Origin: Colwellia sp. 1_MG-2023
GTDB taxonomy: Bacteria > Pseudomonadota > Gammaproteobacteria > Enterobacterales > Alteromonadaceae
Assembly (NCBI RefSeq): GCF_030546755.1
Contig: NZ_JAUOPE010000001.1
Coordinates: forward strand, 186,001 to 250,000
Length of the DNA stretch: 64,000 nt
Reading direction: 5' to 3'
Shown here: piece by piece, positions 47,562-56,323 of the stretch
Position numbering within the stretch: position 1 is the first letter of the stretch
Layout of the letters: each line of letters begins with the position of its first letter
Translations under genes and position numbers: made by a program
Notes under the pieces: generated by a model
Seen by the model: the letters and a program-made list of their open reading frames with translations, nothing else
Told to the model about the DNA's origin: nothing
Database searches by the model: none

Positions 47562-48119
47562 TTACTTAGTAGTGTTAAAATCCATTGAATTCACTAGTCG
47601 TTTATATTCACTCAATATTTCTTTTTCCGCTGCAATATTTCCACTCACCGAAAGTGTAAACAAACTTTGCTTATTTTCAGACATTACCGCTATGTTATAT
47701 ATGACTTGTTCATTACCATCTTTATCACCGTGAAATATATATTCTTTAGATATATTTCTTCCTTTAAATACTGCATCATCATTTCCAACCAAAGTGAATT
47801 TAATTTCTTTATATTTTTCTTTTAACAAACCATTTAAAGCTGAGTCAAAGAATTTTTGCCACTCGTCTATTTTCCCTGTGTATTTAGTACCGGATAATTT
47901 TTGGCAAATAACGTTTGTTGCAATCCGGTAAATATCAAAGTTGCCGTATGATAGGAATTGCTCTAAATCTAAAGAGACTTGTGACGATAAGTTAATGTTC
48001 TGCACTTTTTTAATGATTGGCTCTTTTAACGCTAATTTAATATTACAGTTATTAGCTTTCGCTGTTGAGATGTTAACCCACGATAATAAAATAAGTATTA
48101 TTAATATACTGCTTTTCAA
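47562..48119 (-). CDS. Secreted protein of unknown function
   Basis: A 185-residue protein with a clear signal peptide (MKSSILIILILLSWVNISTA, then KA) and no lipobox. The mature part has two Cys (NNCNIKL and VICQKL) that could form a disulfide. The C-terminal portion (IAVMSENKQSLFTLSVSG onward) resembles PsbP/DUF1795-like folds only vaguely. I do not recognise the family. It lies downstream of the S-layer-like gene on the same strand, beyond that gene's terminator, and converges with the sulfotransferase gene. A periplasmic role linked to the secretion locus is possible. Confidence 0.65.
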   Translation of the reverse strand: MKSSILIILILLSWVNISTAKANNCNIKLALKEPIIKKVQNINLSSQVSLDLEQFLSYGNFDIYRIATNVICQKLSGTKYTGKIDEWQKFFDSALNGLLKEKYKEIKFTLVGNDDAVFKGRNISKEYIFHGDKDGNEQVIYNIAVMSENKQSLFTLSVSGNIAAEKEILSEYKRLVNSMDFNTTK

Positions 48120-48172
48120 AACTTAATACCTTTAATGATTACTTGAATAATTTTATATCAAATTTTAGACAC

Positions 48173-48200
48173 AAAAAAGCCTAGCAAATGCTAGGCTTTT
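48173..48200 (-). terminator. Terminator of the S-layer-like gene
   Basis: Read on the minus strand: AAAAGCCTAGCA / TGCTAGGCTTTT, 11-12 bp with a very small loop, ending in TTTTTTG. It lies 24 bp past the stop codon at 48224. The strong hairpin and single-gene arrangement fit an abundant mRNA. Confidence 0.88.
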
Positions 48201-48223
48201 ACAAGGTTAAGATAATCTAAAGA

Positions 48224-49624
48224 TTATTTAATACCTTTTTGAGCTGTGTTAGAAATCTCAGTACGACCTGAATCATCAGTAGTAAATGCATAAGCAGTTA
48301 CATCTTTATTATCAGCATCAACATTGAATGTAACACTTAACTTAGCAGAACCTTCGATGCCAAATAAAGTTTTTAGCATACCTTGAGAAACTTTAGTAAC
48401 AGAGTTAGCTGGTAAATCCATACCTAAATCCATTGCTGGATAAGTAACTGAAGCACCTTCAGAATCTACAGTAGTTACTGCTGAAACAATTACATCAACC
48501 GCTGAAGACGAAGTGTTTGAGAAGTGAACAGAAGATGAAGTACCTTCATAACCAACAGGTAAATAAGGAATAGTGATGATTGTTGCATCAACTTCCCACT
48601 CACCAGCTGCATCAGTATCCATAGCTAATTGCTTAGTATTGGTTGCTGAACCAGTATCAGCATCAACAGAAACAGATGCAGTAAATTCTGAAGCTTTAAT
48701 AACACCAGCATCGTTATCTAACACTAAAGTCAGCTCACCAGCAATACCATCAGCAACAGCAGTATCCGTTACTGTAAAGCTAATAGATTTTTTGTCAGCT
48801 GCAACAGCAACGGCACCAATTACATCATCAGCTGAATCAGATGTTAATACTGGAGCAGTACCACCAGTCAACGTTGCTGCTGAGAAGTCACCAGCTACTG
48901 TAACTGTAGCTTGAACTAAAGTATCATTTGCAGCAGAAGCTAAAGTTTGATCATCACCAAGAGTAATAACTAAAGAATCATCATCACTGTTTGCTGCATT
49001 ACCACCAGAGATAAATGTTTTTTGAGCTTCACGCTCAATAACACCATTTAACTTAGTTTTAACCGATGCAGTGTATTGATCAGCTGTAACAATTAACAAA
49101 CCTGTGTTATCACCAGTTGTATCTTTAGCATCACCAGTTAAACCTGATTTAGCTGAGTAAGTAACAGTCGTTTCTGATGCTTTAGTTTTATCAAAGTCTG
49201 CACCACGAACTTGAACTTCAAATGAAGAGTCTTTAGTTACCGGGTCACCAGTCGCAACTTCAACTATAACAGTTGTTACACCTGAAGTGGTAGTTACTGA
49301 AACTGGACGTAATTTATATGTACCAGAACCATAAACCAAACCTAACTGAGTATCAGCACCAGTTGTGGTTGCATCACCATTACCATCTACAGCAACAGAA
49401 GCTATACCAGTAACACCTTTACCAAATACTAAAGTAATTTGATCGCCTGCTTCTAGTTGCTCACGTACAATAACACGTAAAGAACTAGTTGCTGCAGCAC
49501 CAGCTGCAACTTCAAGGCCTTGTGCAGAATGCTTAGTTACTGCATCTGTCAAATCAGCGGCTTGTGAAGTAGCACATACAGCAGTAATTGCTGAAGCTAC
49601 CAAAGCTTTTTTGAATAAATTCAT
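48224..49624 (-). CDS. Secreted acidic Cys-free protein, candidate S-layer protein
   Basis: A 466-residue protein from ATG 49624, which is chosen because GGAGAAAG lies just upstream and a signal peptide follows directly (MNLFKKALVASAITAVCATS, cleavage after SQA). The mature part has no Cys, one Trp, and very many Ala, Thr, Val, Ser and Asp, typical of beta-rich S-layer or matrix proteins. No catalytic motif is seen. It lies just downstream of a complete T2SS operon and has a strong promoter, a 5' palindrome and a terminator. It may belong with the Slr4-type S-layer proteins of marine gammaproteobacteria; I recall that family only in outline. An adhesin or pilus-like surface protein is the main alternative. 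Confidence 0.6.
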   Translation of the reverse strand: MNLFKKALVASAITAVCATSQAADLTDAVTKHSAQGLEVAAGAAATSSLRVIVREQLEAGDQITLVFGKGVTGIASVAVDGNGDATTTGADTQLGLVYGSGTYKLRPVSVTTTSGVTTVIVEVATGDPVTKDSSFEVQVRGADFDKTKASETTVTYSAKSGLTGDAKDTTGDNTGLLIVTADQYTASVKTKLNGVIEREAQKTFISGGNAANSDDDSLVITLGDDQTLASAANDTLVQATVTVAGDFSAATLTGGTAPVLTSDSADDVIGAVAVAADKKSISFTVTDTAVADGIAGELTLVLDNDAGVIKASEFTASVSVDADTGSATNTKQLAMDTDAAGEWEVDATIITIPYLPVGYEGTSSSVHFSNTSSSAVDVIVSAVTTVDSEGASVTYPAMDLGMDLPANSVTKVSQGMLKTLFGIEGSAKLSVTFNVDADNKDVTAYAFTTDDSGRTEISNTAQKGIK

Positions 49625-49695
49625 TATTTTCTTTCTCCTAGTTTCATGAAACCAGCACACCAATAATGAGTCAATGTGCCAATATTTTTTCTTGC

Positions 49696-49715
49696 TTGGC
49701 TAGGCGCCTAGCCAA
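49696..49715 (-). promoter_or_regulatory. Perfect 20-bp palindrome in the 5' leader
   Basis: TTGGCTAGGCGCCTAGCCAA is identical on both strands. It lies 72 bp before the S-layer-like ATG and, by the predicted promoter, only a few bases from the 5' end of the mRNA. A stem there can protect mRNA from RppH/RNase E attack, as known for ompA. Alternatively it is a protein-binding operator. No T run follows, so it is not a terminator. Confidence 0.7.
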
Positions 49716-49724
49716 ACCAATGCA

Positions 49725-49754
49725 AATTTAATGATAAAGCTCACCTGATGTCAA
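49725..49754 (-). promoter_or_regulatory. Sigma-70 promoter of the S-layer-like gene
   Basis: On the minus strand a perfect -35 TTGACA (49754-49749) is followed after 17-18 nt by TTAAAT/TAAATT as -10. Predicted start is near 49718. A consensus -35 box in front of a secreted structural protein fits high expression. Confidence 0.55.
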
Positions 49755-50057
49755 GTAAATAGGTTTTATTTTACTATATTTGTTGATTTTACAACCAATT
49801 AATACATCAACAAGGCTATTTACTACTCTTTTGAGCTTTATTTAACTTATTTGAAGCTTATTTTATATCAAAAAATAATTAGAGTCTTATAAAAACTTTA
49901 TAAGAATTCATTTATTATTGTTTTTCTTGGGTAACACCCAAAAAATATAACTGTAAAAATAAACTTGGCTAAAACTAACCTGTATTTTTTTGATTTTCAA
50001 GTACTAATAATTGTTTTATTTAAATAATTTATCAAAGATCATTACTTTTTAAATAAA

Positions 50058-52163
50058 TTAAAATGTAATGTGTTTTAAACCTTCTTTAAAGCTTTCTTGA
50101 ATTCTACTCCAATCATCAATATTTGAAACTATTTTTGGGGTTACTAAAATAACTAATTCCGTTTTATCAGTACTGTCAGAATCAGACCTAAATAAATGAC
50201 CTAATAAAGGTAAAGAACCAAAAAATGGAATAGAAGTAGCACTAGTACTTTTATTTTCACTTATCAAACCACCAAGCATGACTGTTTGTCCATCACCAGC
50301 AACCACTTCAGTAGATAATTTGCGTTCAAAAATAGAAGGAGAGCCACTGATATCAATACCGTCTGGAGATACATTCGAAATATTTTGTTCAATAGACATG
50401 ATAACAGTGCCTTGTGCATTCACCGTTGGTGTTACAACTAAATCAATGCCTGTTTTACGGTATTGAATAGTTGTGGTTTGACGTTCACCATTGATAGGAT
50501 CCGAAGTTGTGCTGCCGACCGTTGGAATATCATCACCAACGCTAATTGAAGCTGGCACACCGTCACGCACTAATATAGTAGGTCGTGACAATACGTTAAT
50601 TAAACCATTACTTTGTTTTAAATTAACACTAATATTACTATCTAACCCTACAATTGAGTAACTAAAGCCATTTTTGCTACTAAAATTAAAGTTTTCAGTG
50701 TTACTACTGTTATCACCACTTGATATTGCATACTCAACCCCTTTTGCAAAAGAGCCAGTTAATTTAACTTCAGCAATAACCACCTCTAACATAACTTGCT
50801 TAGGCATTACATCTAATTTACGAATAATCGGTTGCAATTCTTTATAATGTTTTCCTGTAGAATAAAAAATTAAGGCATTAGCTCTTTCATCAACGACTAA
50901 ACGTAAATGATCACCTTCTATTGTTTCTACAGTGTTGGCATTAGTAGCAGCTTGGTTATTATTAGCAGTGCTGTTAGTTCCTTGTGTAGCGTTAGTGCTT
51001 TTTCGGTTAGGCACATAATCACTTTTTAATAACGGCGCTAAGCTTTGTCCTAAATCAGAAGCTCTAGCGTACTTAGGGTGGTAAAGATAAAAGCTTTGCT
51101 CTGACCCTGTTGCTGGTTTATCAAGTTGCTTTGTCCAGTATTCTACTCTATCAATAATTTCATCAGCTGAGGCAAACACAACAACTTTACCTAAATGCTC
51201 TAACTGAATAAAGTCAACACTAGAGGAAATTCCTCGAGCACCACCTACAGAAACTCCTTCTTTAGCTAATAATTGAGTAATTTTTTCAACAAATGTGTCT
51301 GAGTCAATATATTCAAAACCTAATAATGCCATTGCTTTATTATGAATTGACTGGCTATCGAGGAGTTCGATTAATGATAAAGCACGTAATATTTGTTCTC
51401 TCTTTCCATTTAAGGTCACTAAACCTTGTGCTGGGTCTATTGCAACATTGGCATTAACTAATGAAGCAATAGTGCTTCTTAATCCTGTAGATGTACCATA
51501 TTTAACAGGTACTAGTTGAATAATGTCACTTGATACATTAGGAACATCTTTTGCTTTAGCTCCAAAACCAAACGCCATATTTGATTTATCATTCTGAGGG
51601 CTTAACGAATGTATAAAAAATATGTCATCATTTAAAGCAACCCCTGTTTTATGCTGTTCAAGTACTTGTTGAACAAGTTGAAAAAGGCGACGTGCTGAGA
51701 CTTTTTCTTTTAGAGCTAATGTAATTGGAGTTTTATTATCTTTAATTTTAGACTCAAGAATATAGGATACATTTAATAAATCACCGAAAACATAATGTAA
51801 AAAATCAGCCAGCGGTAGTTCATTTACTGATACTTGGAAATTTTCTTTGTTATCAAACTGGTTTGACAAATCGATATTTAGTTGTAATTGTTGCCTTTGT
51901 TCATCTAACTTATTGATTCTTGTAAACTCTGAAGACTCATTCAAGCTTGTTACAACTTGCTCATCTTGGGTGTTGTTTTTTCTTTCTTTATTATTGAGAT
52001 AAGAATTTTTTAATGAAACCTTTTTAGCTTCGACAGTACTGTTCGGTGACATAACTGTATTACTACAACCTACAATTAGTATAGGAATAATTACTGATAA
52101 AAAAGTCCGCTTGACTATACGTTTATTTATGAAAAATTGTTGCTTATTATTAATTATCATCAT
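50058..52163 (-). CDS. gspD: T2SS secretin GspD (lipoprotein)
   Basis: A 701-residue outer-membrane secretin forming the export channel of the type II system. The signal ends in a lipobox IVGC (Cys near residue 33), so the N-terminus is lipidated. An N0/STN-like domain (VNELPLADFLHYVFGDLLNV) and N1-N3 repeats follow, and the C-terminal secretin core has VPIL-type segments such as VLSRPTILVRDGVPASISVG and GGLISENKSTSATSIPFFGS. The ATG at 52163 is preferred over 52190. It is the last gene of the operon; a lipidated secretin may not need a separate pilotin. MshL or PilQ are alternatives, but the gspE-M neighbours favour T2SS. Confidence 0.85.
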   Translation of the reverse strand: MMIINNKQQFFINKRIVKRTFLSVIIPILIVGCSNTVMSPNSTVEAKKVSLKNSYLNNKERKNNTQDEQVVTSLNESSEFTRINKLDEQRQQLQLNIDLSNQFDNKENFQVSVNELPLADFLHYVFGDLLNVSYILESKIKDNKTPITLALKEKVSARRLFQLVQQVLEQHKTGVALNDDIFFIHSLSPQNDKSNMAFGFGAKAKDVPNVSSDIIQLVPVKYGTSTGLRSTIASLVNANVAIDPAQGLVTLNGKREQILRALSLIELLDSQSIHNKAMALLGFEYIDSDTFVEKITQLLAKEGVSVGGARGISSSVDFIQLEHLGKVVVFASADEIIDRVEYWTKQLDKPATGSEQSFYLYHPKYARASDLGQSLAPLLKSDYVPNRKSTNATQGTNSTANNNQAATNANTVETIEGDHLRLVVDERANALIFYSTGKHYKELQPIIRKLDVMPKQVMLEVVIAEVKLTGSFAKGVEYAISSGDNSSNTENFNFSSKNGFSYSIVGLDSNISVNLKQSNGLINVLSRPTILVRDGVPASISVGDDIPTVGSTTSDPINGERQTTTIQYRKTGIDLVVTPTVNAQGTVIMSIEQNISNVSPDGIDISGSPSIFERKLSTEVVAGDGQTVMLGGLISENKSTSATSIPFFGSLPLLGHLFRSDSDSTDKTELVILVTPKIVSNIDDWSRIQESFKEGLKHITF

Positions 52164-52617
52164 TTTTTCTTTCAAATAGGTTAAATTCAATATTATTATT
52201 ATTTAAGATAAAGTTAATTTTAGTTACATCGATAGAAAGCAATTCAGCACCATTAGCTAACTTATCCCCTGCATACATTTGCTTTATATTACCATTTTCC
52301 AACTTTAATAATACGAAAGGTTTTGTTGAATCAAAAAACACCCCATGGAAATAAATCTTTTCATTCCCAACTGTGAGCTCGTTAGCACTATTTTTTTGAA
52401 TTTTTACTGAAGGTTGGTTAACCTTTTTATTATCAATAGCTATCTGTTGCCAATACTTTTCAGCTTCGGTTAATTCATCATTCAAACCTTTTGGTTGATA
52501 TAATTCATTAATAACTGTTCCTAGTTTAGGATTGGTACTTTTATCTTTTTGAGAAAAAGAGAAAAAAAACATTAATGATAGAGAAATACTACTTAAAATA
52601 ACTATTAGCTTTGTCAC
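52150..52617 (-). CDS. gspC: GspC-like inner-membrane protein without PDZ domain
   Basis: A 155-residue protein with one N-terminal membrane segment (about 4-20) and a C-terminal HR-type domain seen as FVLLKLENGNIKQMYAGDKL and GAELLSIDVTKINFIL. These match the homology region of GspC that contacts the secretin N0 domain. The usual C-terminal PDZ or coiled-coil domain is absent, so it is about half the length of E. coli GspC. It overlaps gspM by 4 bp and the secretin gene by 14 bp. Similarity is weak; the call leans on context. Confidence 0.65.
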   Translation of the reverse strand: MTKLIVILSSISLSLMFFFSFSQKDKSTNPKLGTVINELYQPKGLNDELTEAEKYWQQIAIDNKKVNQPSVKIQKNSANELTVGNEKIYFHGVFFDSTKPFVLLKLENGNIKQMYAGDKLANGAELLSIDVTKINFILNNNNIEFNLFERKNDDN

Positions 52618-53183
52618 TGTTCAGTCCCTCCTTCATTACTTATATATTGAAAAAAGTTAATGGATAATTTGGCGTTAATTGGTGCAAGTGTATTATCATT
52701 CAACGCTGAAGAATTATATGAATACTTTTTAATAATAATTAAAGGAGAGTTACTTTCAATTTCACGGGTAACTGACATCAGGCAATTTAAATCTCCTTTG
52801 TACCTTAATTCAACAGCCCAAATAGATAATTTATCACTTAATTTTTCATTTCCCCGAAATATAATCCGTTCGAAATCACAACCAGATTGCGTAATAATAC
52901 TTTTAATTATTTTTTGAATGGATAATTTAATAGTATCTACATTGTTATCAAGATAGGCATATTTAGGAATTAAAGATTCATTTTCTGCTAATATTTCATT
53001 TGCCCCTGTAATATTATCTTTATTTTTAATTAACCTTTCAGTTTTCTCTAACCTTCTCTCTAATAGCCTCAAGTTTTCTAATTGTTCATCTTGCAAAGAA
53101 AACAAAGGAACAACAATAAAATTCAAAACCAATAACGCAGCTAGCAATAATATATAATGTTTATAACGAGATAAGTCTTCCAT
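52614..53183 (-). CDS. gspM: GspM/PilO-like T2SS protein
   Basis: A 189-residue bitopic inner-membrane protein: membrane segment about 10-28 (YILLLAALLVLNFIVVPLF), a short coiled coil (LENLRLLERRLEKTERLIK) and a periplasmic ferredoxin-like domain. This is the layout of GspM/PilO, which links GspL to GspC. Sequence similarity is low, as normal for this family. It overlaps gspL and gspC at both ends. Confidence 0.7.
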   Translation of the reverse strand: MEDLSRYKHYILLLAALLVLNFIVVPLFSLQDEQLENLRLLERRLEKTERLIKNKDNITGANEILAENESLIPKYAYLDNNVDTIKLSIQKIIKSIITQSGCDFERIIFRGNEKLSDKLSIWAVELRYKGDLNCLMSVTREIESNSPLIIIKKYSYNSSALNDNTLAPINAKLSINFFQYISNEGGTEQ

Positions 53184-54286
53184 TACATATCACCTTTTAT
53201 ATCAATATTTAAAACAAAGACATCATTACCGAGTGATTTACGAACCCCACCTTGAAGACCAACAGTATTTACAAATTTATATTTCCCTATTTCATCTAGT
53301 ATGTATATCGCATCTTCTGCTGTCCCTCTGATAACAGCAATATTATCTTTATTATAAAATTGATTAACCTTCATACCGAGCTTCAGTAAGTGATGTAATA
53401 CCTCCCAGTCATGGTGCGTTTTTCTAACACCACTTAGTTCATTTGAAAATAAATCAAATTCCTTGGTCAACATATCTTGCTTTTGTTTCTGAGCAATAAT
53501 AGATAACACACTTTCATCACCTTGTTCTATCATTGAGACAGTGGTACTTTTACTCAGCCAAAGATATGAATTATTGATGATTAAAAATACCAATACAGAT
53601 AGAATTGGAACCCAATACAAAACGTGCAACTTACTATAATCAAACCAATTTTTAAAACTAAATAAGCAAGTATCCCTAAAACTACTTAAGTTTTTATTTA
53701 AGAGGTTAGAAATTATAAATTTTGGAAACTCTACTTCAGAAATGCTTAATGAAGTTATAGATTGAGGAAAACCTACACTCAACTTGTATGTACCTATTGA
53801 GTTTACTATGCCTTTTGCATAGGTAGATTTTTGACGGTCATTTATATTACTAAAAAATAACTTACCAGCCAAGGTGTCTATATCAAGTAATTGTTCACAA
53901 GCATCTTGTGCAAATAACTCAGATTCTGGAATAAAAATTTTACTTTCACCTAACCTCTCAAATAATTTTTTTTGGAAAATAATTTCTTTTACATCAAAGC
54001 CATCTATATCTTTATTTACAAAAACTTGAAAAATTCTATCTGAACTTTTATTAGTTTCTTTTTTTAAAGCTAATATTTTATCTAATTCTTTTTTAGTAAC
54101 GGAAGCATAAGATTGCCATTTTTCACTATAGTGGCATTTAGCAATAATAATAACTTTAGGGACTGACTTTGAGAAATCTTTAAGTTTATCACCTTCAATT
54201 TTATATAGTTTATTAGAGTAATAACCTAACTGACCGATAATCCAGCTTTTTAATGATGGATATTTATTGATAAAATTCAAATTCAC
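53183..54286 (-). CDS. gspL: GspL-like T2SS assembly protein
   Basis: A 367-residue protein with a cytoplasmic N-terminal part (about 1-220), one membrane segment (about 222-243: LHVLYWVPILSVLVFLIINN) and a periplasmic ferredoxin-like end. GspL recruits the ATPase GspE to the membrane with GspM. The actin-like N-terminal domain is divergent and I cannot point to a firm motif. The assignment rests on topology and on its place between gspK and gspM. Confidence 0.68.
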   Translation of the reverse strand: MNLNFINKYPSLKSWIIGQLGYYSNKLYKIEGDKLKDFSKSVPKVIIIAKCHYSEKWQSYASVTKKELDKILALKKETNKSSDRIFQVFVNKDIDGFDVKEIIFQKKLFERLGESKIFIPESELFAQDACEQLLDIDTLAGKLFFSNINDRQKSTYAKGIVNSIGTYKLSVGFPQSITSLSISEVEFPKFIISNLLNKNLSSFRDTCLFSFKNWFDYSKLHVLYWVPILSVLVFLIINNSYLWLSKSTTVSMIEQGDESVLSIIAQKQKQDMLTKEFDLFSNELSGVRKTHHDWEVLHHLLKLGMKVNQFYNKDNIAVIRGTAEDAIYILDEIGKYKFVNTVGLQGGVRKSLGNDVFVLNIDIKGDM

Positions 54287-55191
54287 TATTTATTCCATTC
54301 TATATTCGAAAGTGTTATTGGTCTTTTATTGGCATTAGGACGCAATATTACCTGAAAATTTTTGTTAAGTTGATTACTTTCTGATTCAATCAAAATTTTT
54401 ACCCTGATCACTCGACCAGTTGATAAAGTAATGTTATCTCCTGCATCAATACCTGTTATACGATAAAAGCTATGAGCATTTAACTGATTTTCTTCTCTTA
54501 AAGTTTTTAGCTGACTGAAAGCAAGTTCATTATTAACAAATGCTTCTAATAACTTTAGTGGTGAATTTAATGGATTAAATTGTGAAAGAAGCTCGAGTGA
54601 GTAATATTTATTCCATTGCTCTTTTGATAAAACCTTCGCTTCTTTGATGTTATTAACTTCATCCATGCTTTGTAAGTAACTGTTTCTAGGTTCAGGCAGA
54701 TTGAGTTTATTATAATAATCACTTTCAGCACCATTCAAATGCTTTAAATCGTCTTTGTCTTTCCAGTCTTTTAATGAATCCAAAAATGTGCGCACGCTAT
54801 CATCTTTATTACCAAGTAGCTCAAATAAACGGGTCGACAATTTATTATTCATGTAGTTCAAACTTAATAAACCATTCAAGTCTTGCAATGTAATACTCAC
54901 TTGCTCATTTAATTTGAAGGTTTCACCATGAAAATTCCATTTTTTGACTAATTCATTATCGCTCTCAATGTTTTTGTAGCGCTTATGAGTAAGTAAAGTA
55001 TGCAAAAGTTCAGCTTCTACAGATTCGAGAATTAAATCTAGTTTTTGGTTATTTTGAATTAGTTGAGCTACTTTAACTTGGTTACGTACAGACTGATTAA
55101 TAAAAATACCTAACATTGATAATATAATGGCAATAATCAGCACTTGTATAAGCGCAATACCTTTTTGCTTATTAATAAATAAGTTAAGCAT
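54286..55191 (-). CDS. gspK: Minor pseudopilin GspK
   Basis: A 301-residue pseudopilin with prepilin site KQKGIALIQVLIIAIILSML. As in other GspK proteins the usual Glu at +5 is missing (GIALIQ). ITLQDLNGLLSLNYMN is the typical start of the GspK alpha-domain, which is large. GspK forms the tip of the pseudopilus with GspI and GspJ. Its ATG overlaps the gspJ stop. Confidence 0.87.
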   Translation of the reverse strand: MLNLFINKQKGIALIQVLIIAIILSMLGIFINQSVRNQVKVAQLIQNNQKLDLILESVEAELLHTLLTHKRYKNIESDNELVKKWNFHGETFKLNEQVSITLQDLNGLLSLNYMNNKLSTRLFELLGNKDDSVRTFLDSLKDWKDKDDLKHLNGAESDYYNKLNLPEPRNSYLQSMDEVNNIKEAKVLSKEQWNKYYSLELLSQFNPLNSPLKLLEAFVNNELAFSQLKTLREENQLNAHSFYRITGIDAGDNITLSTGRVIRVKILIESESNQLNKNFQVILRPNANKRPITLSNIEWNK

Positions 55192-55913
55192 TAAGCGTCA
55201 TTCCTGAAATTAGCAATTAAGGTATAAATGGTATTATTAGGTAAGTCGATATTAAATGAGCTTTGACTGTTTTCTTTTGCTAAATTTAAATGAATACTAA
55301 TGGGAAGTACTCTAATTTTTTCTAATTCATGCAACTTATATTGTTTACGTAATTCTCGTTTAACGACATTTTCAGCAATATTAGCTTGCTCAAGTGCATC
55401 AGCAAATGATGTCCACCCATAGAAAGACCATTCAATAGCATTATACTCTTCAAATAATACAGTCTCTTTTTGCCAGTCGATTATATTTTCAAGTTCTGAT
55501 AAATGAAAAAGAGGTTGATTCAACAAATTATTTTCTCGATAAATTAATCGATCTTTTTCTGCTTCTCTGATCACTTCAAGTTCAACCAAAGCAGTACCAG
55601 ATGAAAACAATGGGGAGTTTGAAATAAAACGAATTGTTGATTTAGTTCCAACAAAATAGATACTTTCTTTATTGTTATTATTTTTAACAACATAACTTAC
55701 TGCAGAAATAAAAAGTTTATTTAAAGCATCTATGCCAATACCTTGTTCAGTGCCCTGCCAAAAAATATCCACGCGTTTCTGCCATTTTTGACTATAAAGG
55801 CTGTAAGCATAATAACCAGAAAAGAGCACCATCATTAACAGTGACGTAGCAAGCATTAACTCAATTAATGTAAAGCCTTTATTTTTTTTAAGTGATGTCA
55901 ATACCGTTACCAT
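55191..55913 (-). CDS. gspJ: Minor pseudopilin GspJ
   Basis: A 240-residue pseudopilin with the cleavage motif KNKGFTLIELMLATSLLMMV, Glu at +5 present, followed by a larger C-terminal beta domain. It belongs to the I-J-K tip complex. Overlap with gspI by 7 bp and with gspK by 1 bp. Order and size support J rather than H or I. Confidence 0.85.
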   Translation of the reverse strand: MVTVLTSLKKNKGFTLIELMLATSLLMMVLFSGYYAYSLYSQKWQKRVDIFWQGTEQGIGIDALNKLFISAVSYVVKNNNNKESIYFVGTKSTIRFISNSPLFSSGTALVELEVIREAEKDRLIYRENNLLNQPLFHLSELENIIDWQKETVLFEEYNAIEWSFYGWTSFADALEQANIAENVVKRELRKQYKLHELEKIRVLPISIHLNLAKENSQSSFNIDLPNNTIYTLIANFRNDA

Positions 55914-56323
55914 GTAACCACCTTAAAACTGAATGGTTGTCGTGGGCTTTGTTTTGATTGAACATTAACACTTACATTAAATAAACTAAACTGGTTACGA
56001 GGAGGCTCTGCGTCGGATAATTCCATTGCTCTTGAGTTAAACTTTTCTCGAGTTGCTTGCCATTGAAAATAAATACCATTGATGGTTAGCTCACCAACAT
56101 GTTCAGATAATTTTCTGTTTTCAGCGAGCTTTCTAAGGTCAGATTTAATGGCTTGTACTGCAACGATACTAGCTTGAGAAACCCTTGCATTTTCAGTAAT
56201 TTTATTCGCCGATAAACTGGAAGAATTATATAGCTCTGCCGTCAATGCAAGCGCAGTAAATAATATAACTGATGCTATCAATACTTCTATTAATGTAAAA
56301 CCGTTACTTTGCTTTAATTTCAT
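55907..56323 (-). CDS. gspI: Minor pseudopilin GspI
   Basis: A 138-residue pseudopilin: SNGFTLIEVLIASVILFTAL at the N-terminus, cleavage after Gly, Glu at +5. The small globular domain and conserved position between gspH and gspJ identify it as GspI. It nucleates the pseudopilus tip. It overlaps gspH by 20 bp. Confidence 0.87.
   Translation of the reverse strand: MKLKQSNGFTLIEVLIASVILFTALALTAELYNSSSLSANKITENARVSQASIVAVQAIKSDLRKLAENRKLSEHVGELTINGIYFQWQATREKFNSRAMELSDAEPPRNQFSLFNVSVNVQSKQSPRQPFSFKVVTW

Larger units (their letters stand above)
49625..50057. other. Leader and promoter region of the S-layer-like gene
   Basis: 433 bp between gspD and the S-layer-like gene, both on the minus strand, with no open frame. 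It holds the promoter at 49725-49754, the 20-bp palindrome at 49696-49715 and a small TTGGGT/ACCCAA hairpin (49927-49941) that may mark the end of the gspD transcript, although no T run follows. The rest is AT-rich without recognisable signals. Confidence 0.6.

Noticed and set aside
48573-48914. 113-codon plus-strand frame inside the S-layer-like gene
   Set aside because: A shadow of the Ala/Thr-rich coding sequence on the other strand; no start signal.
49927-49941. TTGGGT/ACCCAA hairpin after gspD as terminator of the T2SS operon
   Set aside because: Only a 6-bp stem with no T run in the transcribed direction, so kept only as a remark, not as a terminator call.
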